From Stichopus chloronotus (lineage: Eukaryota > Echinodermata > Holothuroidea > Aspidochirotida > Stichopodidae): a stretch of 64,000 nt of DNA. Where the stretch lies: positions 7,042,170-7,106,169 of the forward strand of contig CM037830.1 of the NCBI GenBank assembly GCA_021234535.1, given 5' to 3'. Position numbers and translations under genes: made by a program. Below the pieces are notes generated by a model. That model did not search any database and was not told the DNA's origin. It saw nothing but the letters and a program-made list of their open reading frames with translations. Shown here piece by piece: positions 35,901-46,100 of this stretch (the first letter of the stretch is position 1; each line of letters begins with the position of its first letter).

Positions 35901-36588
35901 ATTGATTTTGTTAGGAAACAAAAATCATTTGGGGTCAACATATCCTCACTATATGCAATATGCCAGAATCAAAATACTCATAATTGAATCATCAAAACCA
36001 CAATGCCTTTGGGCTTTCTGGTTTTAAGAACCTCTTTCAAAGAGTGCTTGAAATGAGAAACTTTCTTGCAGTTTGTAAGTTTGCATTGACAGACCTGACT
36101 TTATGAACCTCATTGTCAATTTTGACTTCAATCAATTTCAGTTTCATTTTGGTTTTAATCTATCCTTTTTACACATTCTTCTGATCAAAACCTGCAGTTG
36201 GACTGATTTATATCTAAAATTATATTCCTTTTCATTATTATAAGAGGTTATGACATTTCAAATCAAATTTATGATGGACATATGCATGCAAAAAAAAAAC
36301 ATGCAAATACTGTGTTATCTGTATCTGGCACTCCCTGCCCTGTTGTCTTGTTGCCATTGTAATGGATTATTCTGTGAACATTTCACCTACTTTTAAAGTG
36401 AAGACTTCCTCTTCAAGTTTTGTGTTATTCCAGCTCTAATTAGCCATGGTTCATTACTATATATCTTCTTGCTCCAGATATATGGCAACAACATGACCTC
36501 TCAGTCCTGGAGGACCCAATATAGGTCAGTCCAGGAGTGGAAAGCAAGTAAAGGATTAGCCGCAGAGGGGATCGGAGAGGATGGTTGA
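26955..36588 (+). CDS. NSMCE3: MAGE-domain protein, SMC5/6 complex subunit NSMCE3 (NSE3); 9 exons, N-terminal exon missing
   Basis: Spliced CDS: 26955-26999, 27811-27874, 28939-29018, 30065-30177, 30950-31029, 32966-33011, 33389-33451, 33887-34001, 36478-36588. All junctions are GT/AG and phases match, giving 238 residues to a TGA. The MAGE homology domain runs through winged helix A (LERK-IAELVQYLLIMEQNK, VPVKRADISKNILKGYKNIY, IFGFEVVEVE, YFLLNKLDSE) and winged helix B (ALLWIILAIIFMSEGVIGE, LWQALQKLGL, VYGDVKKLVTTEF, YLEYTRVANTDPAVYEFRWG, RAKAEV). Known family role: NSE3 binds NSE1 and NSE4 in the SMC5/6 DNA-repair complex and stimulates the NSE1 RING E3. The PAVYEFRWG segment and conserved length favour NSMCE3 over mammal-type MAGEs. 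About 50 N-terminal residues are absent compared with human. ATTAAA at 37050-37055 is a possible poly(A) signal. Confidence 0.9.
27811..27874 (+). CDS. NSMCE3: NSMCE3 exon, MAGE winged helix A start
   Basis: IAELVQYLLIMEQNKVPVKR plus A and one base of the next Asp. TTTTCTAG acceptor, GTAAGT donor, phase 1 out. Confidence 0.92.
28225..28850 (+). repeat. NSMCE3: GGTCA array family, copy A3: ~290 bp tandem dimer in NSMCE3 intron
   Basis: After a (GT)n tract, two diverged units follow. ACCACATTTTTAGCATTATC near 28363 recurs as ACTACATTTTTAGCGTTATG near 28663. CACAAGGCTAAAG near 28492 recurs as CACAAGGTTACAG near 28781. The period is about 290-300 bp, roughly twice that of the other arrays. It contains AAAGGTCAAGGGTCATAGGT. 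Confidence 0.7.
28939..29018 (+). CDS. NSMCE3: NSMCE3 exon, winged helix A
   Basis: Completes Asp, then ISKNILKGYKNIYQDVLSGA and KANLSE. TTTCTCAG acceptor, GTGAGT donor, phase 0 out. Confidence 0.92.
29700..29930. repeat. TAATTA-rich palindromic cluster in NSMCE3 intron
   Basis: Repeated GAGATAAT, AATTATGAATTA, TTCACAAT and TAATTG words occur in both orientations. AGATAATTA near 29834 pairs with TAATTATCT near 29876 around a centre near 29857. It could be a MITE end region or a simple AT-rich inverted array. Confidence 0.6.
30065..30177 (+). CDS. NSMCE3: NSMCE3 exon, beta wing and NKL motif
   Basis: IFGFEVVEVEHSSGKTKTKL then YFLLNKLDSELREGIDE. The FGFEVVEVE strand and LLNKL are family hallmarks. 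GTAAGG donor, phase 2 out. Confidence 0.93.
30950..31029 (+). CDS. NSMCE3: NSMCE3 exon, hydrophobic helix of the MAGE domain
   Basis: SAENSKTALLWIILAIIFMS then EGVIGE, the LL-containing hydrophobic helix that precedes winged helix B. A second CAG eight bases downstream (ending 30957) would shift the frame into an early TGA; the first acceptor keeps the frame. Confidence 0.92.
32966..33011 (+). CDS. NSMCE3: NSMCE3 exon, winged helix B start
   Basis: Completes Ala then QLWQALQKLGLAQD, phase 1 in and phase 2 out, GTGAGT donor. It matches the 'W-xLxKLGL' segment of the family. Confidence 0.9.
33389..33451 (+). CDS. NSMCE3: NSMCE3 exon, winged helix B
   Basis: Completes Glu then KSHSVYGDVKKLVTTEFPRQ. 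The YGDVKKLxTxEF motif is strongly NSE3-like. GTAAGT donor. Confidence 0.93.
33887..34001 (+). CDS. NSMCE3: NSMCE3 exon, YLEYTRV and EFRWG motifs
   Basis: Residues YLEYTRVANTDPAVYEFRWG then ERAKAEVDLERMLEMVTE. GTGGGT donor, phase 0 out. Confidence 0.93.
34935..35970 (+). repeat. GGTCA tandem array family, copy A4 (NSMCE3 last intron)
   Basis: A degraded terminus and GT-rich stretch (about 34968-35005) lead into about seven units. ATATCT(C/T)(A/G)AGG words recur near 35025, 35138, 35271, 35417, 35560 and 35701, a spacing of about 113-146 bp. A perfect AGGTCAAAGGTCA lies at 35089-35101. Same orientation as A1-A3. Confidence 0.82.
36478..36588 (+). CDS. NSMCE3: NSMCE3 last coding exon and stop
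   Basis: IYGNNMTSQSWRTQYRSVQE then WKASKGLAAEGIGEDG and TGA at 36586-36588. GCTCCAG acceptor. The 2.5 kb upstream intron carries a GGTCA array. Confidence 0.88.
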   Translation: MYGNNMTSQSWRTQYRSVQEWKASKGLAAEGIGEDG

Positions 36589-39500
36589 GCATCACCAGGA
36601 GATGATGGTAACCACTGCCGGGGTCTTCTCGTCCTCTGCCTCTCTCCTTGCATACTTTGTTGATCCACAGTAGCAACAGCTCAAGAAGATGAGATGGAGA
36701 TATTCTGCAAGTTTGAGATGCTGAATACTTTTAACTAAGAGACTGGTATTGTTGAAGGATGAAGAATCGAAACTATGGAACCGAGGAATGGTTACATGAC
36801 TGGTTGTGGAAGTGTGTGGAATGAAAAGGTATTCCTAAACTTAAAGCATTACAAGTGTCTTGTGAGTCACTTGAAGAAACACAGTTGTATACTCAAGGAG
36901 AGGTGATGATCTCAAGCTGCCGGTGAATCTCATTCTGGCATTTGTCCATGTTTCATCCTGAGGTTAAATATTTGTCAAGAACATAGTGCTTTAGGGTTTT
37001 TTATTTTTCTTCTTTTTTTTTCTTCTGTACTGTACAAAGTTACTCAACTATTAAAACTATATTGAATTACCTTTCATTTTTTCACCTGGAATGTTGTAAG
37101 AACTCACTTTGCCTCAAAATTCAAAGGGATTACTAATGAAGCAAAAGGTAGCACTTTCACTCATTGTTAAATGGAGAGAAGTAAAAAGGGAAGAAGTATA
37201 TAGGGAACAAAAAACTTCACTTTCGAAGGATTGTTGCAAAAATGATGCGTAAGAAAGTGTGACATTTCCATTTGTAATTTCTGCATGGATTGAGACATTT
37301 TATAAGAACTTTTCCAACAAACTGAATATAGTTATCACTAATATGATGTCTGAAATGAGAGGCTCCTGTTCCTTTTATACTCTTTGCATGAGGATATGTA
37401 TGATTTTCCTGAGAAGTTTTTATGAAGCAACTCTTTTTATGTCATGATTTTAAAGCAACAATGTAAGAAAATCACAATCTGTGTAAACTATCGACAAGCA
37501 TATAGCTATCTTTTGATGACGTTTTAAGCAAATAATGATGTGAAAGTGCCTTGTTCAGCTGCATTTAACATTCAAGGGTACAGAGTTTATCTAGACTGTG
37601 ATGTTGCAGATATATGTTGATACCTTAAACGCCACAACAAAATGGTCACCTCCGTTGTCTAAAACATATTTTTGTAACAGAAACTTTCAGTATTACCCTT
37701 TTAGTAAACAACAACACTAGTAGAGTCATATTTCTTGGACAGGATCACAAAGTGTTTCATGAAAATCCTTGAAGAACTTAAAAGCACTGCTACTATTGTT
37801 TGCATTAGTGCTTGTGTGTAGGGTCCACTAAAGTGAACAATAATATTGGATATGCATTGCTTTGAGGGTATTAAACTTAGGGTGGGGGTAGGAAGAAGAG
37901 GGGTGGGGAGAGGCGGGTGTGGACAGAAGCTGTCACTACCAATATTTTAGTACATTATTTATAGCTCCTTTTGTGACATATATTTGATTTTTCAAGTCTG
38001 CTATAGTCAGTCTGTGTAAAGGGTCTCGTACTTACATTATGAAATCATGAATAGGGCCTGGATTAAATGTGATGATTTGAATAAGGACAATACAAATACA
38101 AGAAAATACAAATTAATATAATAACATTATCTTGCTTTATATATATGTGCACAGAATGGCCTATCTCGTTCCACTCCTGACCTTTCAATCAACTCCACTC
38201 AGAATGGCCAAAGAACTCTGTGCTATGCCCACGCCAACCCAAATTCAAATGAATACACAAGCCCTGCATCTCAAAACACCCAAGCCAGATTCTAAATCTT
38301 CCGTCTGTGATGCAAATAAATTCTTTGTTTGCAAAGCCACAACGTTGAGTAACTAAAATGGGACATAAACCAAAAGTTTGATTAACTTGAAAATATGGTG
38401 ATGTGGATCAGGTGTTACACAGTGGTGGTATTTCTTTTGAAAGGTATGTATGTGTTGCCTAATATATTGTCGCATCTGGCTTTACACATTAGTAAGTGAC
38501 ATCAATATTTGAGAAGAGAAAACATTTTGAAAGAAAACCCTTTGGGGCATATTGAATTCTCAATTATCCTTGAAAAAGGGTTTATTAACAAATAACAAAA
38601 TACATCTCATGCGATTCCCTATCTTGAATCACAAATTTGCACAGTCCAATGTTTTTTCTTGATGCAGGTGTAAGACGGGAACTTGCCAGTAAAATTGTCA
38701 ACATGTGATGGATTTTGATGGAATTTGTGGTTATTTTCAACACATTTAATGATTAGTACAGCCAATTCTCTGAAATGTCACACCACCTTTAGCTCCGAAT
38801 TTTGCTTACCTTACAAATTACAGTGATCTACGTCAGTTTCCAGATTATAGATTGTCACATAGTGCAATACCTGACTTTACAAGTGCCAAATGTTATGCTC
38901 ATTTCAAACCCACGTTTTGTCCCACTTTTGGTGTCATCACAATGAATATAACACTTACAATTTGCAATACCTAGTCAGCCACCCTATGTGAAAGTAGTCC
39001 ATATGTTGAAACTTTTGTAATATAAAAATCACAGTATGTAATTGAATTGCTCTTTGAATATAAATTTTTTTTGGTGTTTTGTAACCTTACATTTACTTTT
39101 CAGATGTACTGTATAACTCAGAAAATGATAGTTCATGTGGAGTATACACCTGACACACTTGTCACAAAGTTAAATCTGCCCTCAGAAGTTAAGAGGTACA
39201 TTCTATGTTTATACTTACAAGGGTGCCATGTTCTGGAAAGTTATGGGGATGTTGAGTTGCAGATAGAGGAGGTGCTATTAAAGGGGTACGTCAGTGACCA
39301 AATAAAATCTTGCATTCTGGTAAATGCACACGTAGGTAACGGCACTCCAAAATTTCTTTTGGTCTTCTTGGGGAACAGATTTTTCTTTTTTTATTTGGGG
39401 ATTGGAGGGGGGAACTGCATAGCACAACTGAACATTTGGGTATTTACTCTTTTGTAGGGAAAGACCTACTCTAGCCGTGTTGTTGCAAAGTACACAAGGG

Positions 39501-42500
39501 TTGTAGGGGTTTTTTTGTTGTTGAACTGAACGCAAAAAAAGGAAAATACAGTGCATGCTTCATTTGATGTAAGCAAGGTCTATCAAATTATCCAATTTCT
39601 AGAAAACGTTTACCTTATCACCCCTACAGGAAATCTATAGCTTAAATTTAGTTTCTGATAGCTATAGAAAATGGCTCTCTGAAAAGTGGGGGCTATACCC
39701 CCCCCCCCCTTTGGCACCACCTCTGATCCCAACCAAATCAGTAGAACCAGGGAGTTGTTCGTGACAATGAAATGTAATCCTTGCACCTGGCTGTTCTTTG
39801 TGGTTTACTTTGTCCCTTTGCTATTTTCATTCAACATTACATCTGGTTGGGTGGTTGTTTTAGCAGCTCCCTGGGAAAACCTACATACACACAAACACTG
39901 CACCAGTCATCTCCAGGCTGCTGCTTAGTCTATTGTTTGAATTTGTTGGGGGAGTGGAGGTTTAATCCTGCCGTTCTGATTCGCTTCCATCTCTTTCCTG
40001 CCCCTTTCCCTAGATAATATCATCTAACAAGATCGACACTAGAGAAAAAACAGCAATTAATTTATCGTAGCATGGTTTTATTTAGTACTGTTTGTTTTGA
40101 ATATAAATTGCATACAAAAATAACTGGAAGTGCTTCAGTCTTGATTTCTTTTAACACAAGGACAAAGCAACAATAAGAAGAAATACAAAATGATTTGTGC
40201 ATAGAATTGTGAATGAACACAGTGAAAAAGTTAATATTATAAATTGTAATAATGTAAGAATATTGCATGCATATGTTCAATAAATTGTTCAGCATAGGTG
40301 TGTTCACTTCAAGTGACCCAAATCAGTAACAACCCATATGTCGCAAAACCGGATATACAGAGAAAAGAAGAAAGTGTGGGATCACCACAAGCTAGTATGA
40401 AATTAGGAACTGTTTTCCATCCTAGATGAAAGCTCATAGTACTATTTCAGAAATTTATCTGACCTGGGCAAAGATATGAAAAAGACAAGACCAATAAGTG
40501 GTTCACATTGGAGGTCCATGGACATATTTCCATCAGGAACAAGTCCAACAATACAAAGCAAATCTATGGCTTGGGTGACTACAACATCGAGTCCAAATTT
40601 TTTAAAAAATAAGACCAGTTGTGTTCTTTTAGTATTTTTGTTTATGTTGGCCCATCTACAACAATTTCTGATCCTAGCTGTCTTCCTGTAAATAGTCCCA
40701 ATCCCATCTGATATATGATCCTTACAGAGAGATTTATTTTAAAACCACTCTGATGTTTTTCAGTCTCATGGAATAAAATTGTCTAATGAGATGACATCGG
40801 GCCATGATTGGTTGACCACCTATTTTAGCAAGATTCATCAGCAATGTCGTATATGACCAAATTTTGGGCTCTTTTTTATGGAATTTGGAGAAAACTTACT
40901 GTATGCTGAAACTTGCAAAAATGGGATCATTAAATGAATTCGGTATCTTTCCAGTGTGACGTACACTTGACTGTCAAATCTGAAATTCACACTGTAGCTA
41001 CAAAGGCACTTGCTGTATTTAAAAAAGTGAAAATTTCGCACGATGTAAACGGGAAAGTTTCAGTGACTGCATACCTATCCAACTGCAACAGCTCAAACAT
41101 GACTTCTGCCTACAAAGTGGCCAGTATCATTCACAGTTAACCACAAACTCTCTACAAATACATCCTAAACATAGATTTGTTAATGCCAGTTTGGTGTGCT
41201 CTCTTTATGTCATCTGAAAGCAACTTCTCAATGGCTAACAACGTTGCAATATTAGTAAATAATTGCAAGAACAACAACATAAAATGAGTGAAATGCCACA
41301 TATCAATAGTACTGACGATATGACATCATCGATAAGCCTTTACAGAGCCTGTTCCCTATATGAGAAAACATGGCAAACCTAATTTGCATTCACTAACACA
41401 ATCCACGAAAACATGGCTGCAGCTTCTGTCTAGAACTGACTGCTTCGAATATAACACTTAGTTTGCACTTTCCTCTAAATTTTCCTCTATTTTTTATCAC
41501 ATGAGGTAAATTTCAATAACTATTCCTATACATGTGTGCAAAGAGATACCAAAGACATAAACCCTGCAAAACTTATGATCAGAATGTGACAGCTTGCATT
41601 CAGCGAAAAATAACTTTTTTTTATCGATAAGCACACTTAAAAATATAGAACTATAGCTAAGAAATAATATCTAAGAATTACAGACAAAAGAAAAGATAGA
41701 ACATGAAGTGATATCGAGTCCTACCATCATGGTTTGGGTTTGTTCCTTTCATGAAACCTTATCATGTATGATATCATGTGAGGATTGGCTGATAGGGGTT
41801 ATACTAATTCAGATTGGGGTGACTGCTTTTCTCTTTAAAGCAGTGAGCTGTCTTTTAGATGGTGATACACTCCTGTGAAGTAAGGTTTGAACCAAAAAGG
41901 TGACACAGTAATCTGTCTTTTGTATTGTTCCTGAAATTTCTATAAGGCTTATACAGGATTAGAAAATACACATAACATGGTAACTGTAGTCTGTTACAGT
42001 TAGAGTATGACTGGGAGATTTCCACACTACCACAGCATTGCCAGTTGTCTAGGAAATACTTGGTCAAGGAGAAGCCGCCTTGATATGTTGCTAGGTCAGT
42101 GATAATGAACTGGGAATGTCGAACAAAGGAAAGAAGTACCTTTGAGTTAATTATCCTGCCCATCTTAACTTGATATGGTGCATTACTTATTTTGATTAGG
42201 CAGTCACTCATCACCCTAAGTTACATTTTTGGCTAGGGGTCAGCAAAATTCTGAATTGGTTCTGCTCTTTGATGGAAAGCAAATTCGAAAGATGCAGAGT
42301 AGCTCATATTACACAGCATACACAGGGGCCCATTGTTTAGAATACACATGTGGAGGAGTTTTAGATGGTGGAGTTTTAGGCTGTGGGAGTGGTGGGGGGG
42401 GGGGGGGAACTACAGTAGCAGTAAGTGGCTGGAGAATTGAAACTGTCTGGGGCAATGAGTCACTGCCTTTTAAATTTACTGTTGTATCTCCATCTATATA

Positions 42501-42829
42501 ACACTATCTAGGTAGCAACAAATTATGATGCCACAATGGTCACTCTGAGGTGCTTTGAAAAAGTATACCTGGTAAATAAAAATTCATGACAGTAACCATC
42601 AATAAAGAAACCTGAATCTCAGCCCTCTTGCAAAACATTGAAAAAGGGAATATTACCCAGAAAGACCAGTAAAAGAAATGTCTCCATTGATTCAGCATAG
42701 AAGTCTATGAACCACCAAGTAACACTACGTGGTATTTTTTTTTTTTTTTTCACTTTTTTGGCTGAAAGTGAAAAATGGCAACAAAGTTCAGAGCAGTAGA
42801 GGAGATTTGTAACACATTTAATATACCTC
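36589..42829. other. Intergenic between convergent NSMCE3 and PPxY genes
   Basis: Includes the NSMCE3 3' UTR (at least to about 37.1 kb if ATTAAA at 37050 is used) and probably the 3' UTR of the minus-strand gene near 42.8 kb. No further exon is recognisable. A dispersed repeat lies at 38440-38760 and a run of twelve C at 39698-39709. Confidence 0.5.
38440..38760 (+). repeat. Dispersed repeat shared with 54000-54290
   Basis: Shared blocks include AGTGA(C/T)A(T/C)CAATATTT, then CCC.(T/A)GGG(G/C)(C/A)..AT..AATTCT(C/T)AATT, AATCACAAATTTGCA and TTTGTGGTTAT. The copy in the 54 kb region lies inside the large hAT-like element. Confidence 0.6.
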
Positions 42830-43119
42830 TCATTGTGAGACAATACTTCCACTGATCACAAAAGCATAGGAAGGCGGAGGCTCCTGTATATTATCATTAG
42901 AGGTATCATTTCCTACTCCCGCAGTACCACGTCCACTCGCTCCCTCCTCGTGGATCACAGTCAAGATGGTGGAATTGGGTTTATACAGAGGATAATTTGA
43001 AGCATCCTTGTAGGAGGGAGGGAGGTCACTCAGCCTGAAGTTATTTTCCTCTTCCCTTTGTCTAGCCTCCTCCTGGAGGCGCCTTCTCCTCTCCTGCCTG
43101 CGCCGCCTCTTTGTGGGAT
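42830..43119 (-). CDS. PPxY membrane protein exon 4: cytoplasmic tail and stop
   Basis: Residues 79 (split) to 174, then TGA at 42832-42830. Contains KRRRRQERRRR, an Arg/Glu-rich helix, LSDLPPSYKDASNYPLY and QEPPPSYAFVISGS. Acceptor ATTCACAG. Of the four exons this has the clearest protein-like signal. Confidence 0.85.
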
Positions 43120-46100
43120 CTGTGAATAAGACAAATGTCAGCTACAGTGTTGATGAACAGATTTCACCTAGATCATCTGAGAATCTTATAACGTTAATAA
43201 TGCAAAATTGATCACTGTTGAAAAAGAACCAGAGGATGATTTTCACTGGCGTTCAGCTTATTGCCATAAATACAAAGTAAGGGATAATGAGCAAATGGGA
43301 ACTCATCTTTACTGGGATCCTGTGAATAAGACAAATGTTTCAATAACTTGTTGAAACATGTGTTTAGTTGTAGAGAAAGAACAGTGAGAAGGAACAATGG
43401 GGGCAGGCTGGTGAACATTGCAAACAAAGGAAACTATTTGTGATACCTGACCACCATGATGAAACTGCACTGTAGAAGTCGCAGCGAAGAAATTTTCTGC
43501 AAATGGAAGCTGTGTTAAATTTTACCTCCACTACATTATTTCCCTTCCACTCCTCTAATGTAAGCAGTGCAAAGTTACAAAGTCATTATGTAGCCAGCCA
43601 TCTCAAAGTGATGAAATTACATCCTTCATTCTCTTTTGTTTTTCCCCTCTCAGTGGAACCTACCTATATGGTTTAAGACTGCAGCATTACTCTCCGTCAT
43701 ATTTCTCTTTGACCATGCACAACTGAGCTTCTTTGGTTTTCAACCTCCTGTTCCTATAGTTAATTCAAGGTTTTCACATTTTGCCCCAAGTAAACTAAAC
43801 ATGACCTTTGACTCCTACCACAAGCAGTTGGTTTCATTAGCCACATGTGAACAGACGAACTACTGTAACTTTTGTATATTGGGACACTGTATCTTTCTCT
43901 TCACATTTTTAAGAGTTTACATTTGGGCCCTTAAAAGAGATTTTTGACCTGCACCAAGTAGTGTGAAAACTTTTCACTGGAATGTCCTACCAAACTTGGG
44001 CTCCTCTGATGTTTAGTTTCAGGAAAAAAAGCAAATTCTACATTTTAGTTTTTGCCCCTGTAATTCACAAACCCCGCTTGCCCCTCCACCTTCATGAAAA
44101 CTAAAAATTCAAATGTTGTTTCTACTAGTTATGAGGAAGGTGACCAACAAATGATATGAGATCTGCAGATGTTGTGTACACTTATATGCTGTTCAGAAGC
44201 CTCGTGCAAAAGTGAGCATCTGTTATCAAACAAAGAAGTAAAAGTTCACGTAAATGAACACAATGAGAGTAATGGGACCATTACACATGTAGTATGATTG
44301 GCTAATAAATCTATGATGGGCCAATTAGTTATGATCAGGTAGAATTTCATGTATTTGTACCATACCTGATTTACATGCCCACCAGATGACTAAAGCCCAA
44401 GTTAGTGGTGGCAGCAGACATATCACCAAAGAAACAAGGACCACAGACACTGTTGACAAAAAAAACCAGAAAGCCAAAAGGCTTTGTGATTCCTTGCTAC
44501 ATGGTTATATTATAACAAACATGAATTATCCACATGACAAGTATGAGAGTTACTGCAGTTACTGTTCTTGAAACAACACATTTGCCTTTAACCCAAAATA
44601 AACTTCATTTTGGTGACCTCAAATGACATTTGATGTCCACTAAAAGCAATAGGGATCACCTACCCAGTATCGGGAACCCACACATCAAGTATGACATCAG
44701 TCAACATTATTCTTCTGGAGATAATGTGTTAGCAAGGTTTGACCTCGGGTGACCTCAAACGACCTTTGACCTCCACCAAAAACGGTAACAGTCTTCTACT
44801 TAGTATATACAATCCATACATTGAGTATGACATCAGTCACAGCTATCCTTCTGGAGATATTGTGTTTACAAGGGTTTCACAGTTTGACCTCTGGTGACCT
44901 CAAATGACCTTTGACCTCCACCAAAAACAACAGGGATCATCTACTAAATATAACTAACCCACACACTAAATATGATATCAGTCACAGTTGCCCTCCTGGA
45001 GATATTGTGCTTACAAGGTTTTTACAGTTTGACCTCTGGTGACCTCAAATGACCTTTGCTCTCGACCATAAACAGTAGGGATCATCTACTCACTATGACC
45101 AACCCACACACCAAGTATGACATCAGTCACAGTGACCGTTCTTGAGATATTGTGTTTACAAGGTTTTCACATTTTGACCCCTGGTGACCTCAAATGACCT
45201 TTGACCTCCACCAAAAACAATAGGGATCATCTAATCACTATGACCAACCTACACACCAAGTATGAGATCCGTCAAGCAGGGCGTCACACACACATACACA
45301 CTCACGCACACACGTACACACACGACATCACCATTGCATAGATTCCTTCGGCCTTCGGCAAGGAATCAAAAAAGCAAAAAATCTGGCAACGTCCGTATGA
45401 TCAAGAATATGTGTAAATAACAATCCACATACCGGAGTATGTGAACAGTGACTGAGTTCAGTTGAAGCCCTTGTATCCAAAATGCCTCAAATTTTAACAC
45501 CACAACCAAACCTGTCATAAGGTAGTTATTTGGACAACAAATCAGTGCTTTTAACCCAATTCAGATTCTATTGATCTATATTTGTTCAAAACAATTTAAA
45601 GAATTTCCATTGTATCTGCACAACATACAGTGTTTGCTCACGATCCAACCAGCCATAAAGTTTGCTACTTTCATTTGACATATTTATGGTAGTATCGCTT
45701 GAATTTCAGAAGTACAGACACCAAAGTACAGCAATGGATGATTGCTTACACTTGAACACCATTGAAAAACAGTACCCTAGATGTTTTCTCTCAAAGGAAC
45801 AAGACAATAATTGCATTACAAATAAGTTTTTCAAATCTTCATAAACTTGACAAACCAAGAGAGGCTCAATGACCCTGTTTGAACATGCTTCTGTGACTGC
45901 TGTGTCCAAATTGTACCATAAACAGGCTTAAGAACTACAAGTCCAACATACATTAAGAAGTGTACACAGAGTACAGTGCAGTATGAACAACATGATGTAC
46001 AGTACTGCATGTAACACAAGCAAGTGATCTTAATTAAATGTACCCAATGTTAGCCTCAGGAAAGGAGGGTCTACAAACAGGCTCAGTGTGATATGCTGGC

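Noticed and set aside
39047..39457. 136-codon plus-strand frame
   Set aside because: No domain, no homology recognised, hydrophobic low-complexity end, no start context of note.
42229..42501. Open frame with a poly-Gly stretch
   Set aside because: The glycine run is just the 14-base G tract; the frame lies in the likely 3' region of the minus-strand gene.
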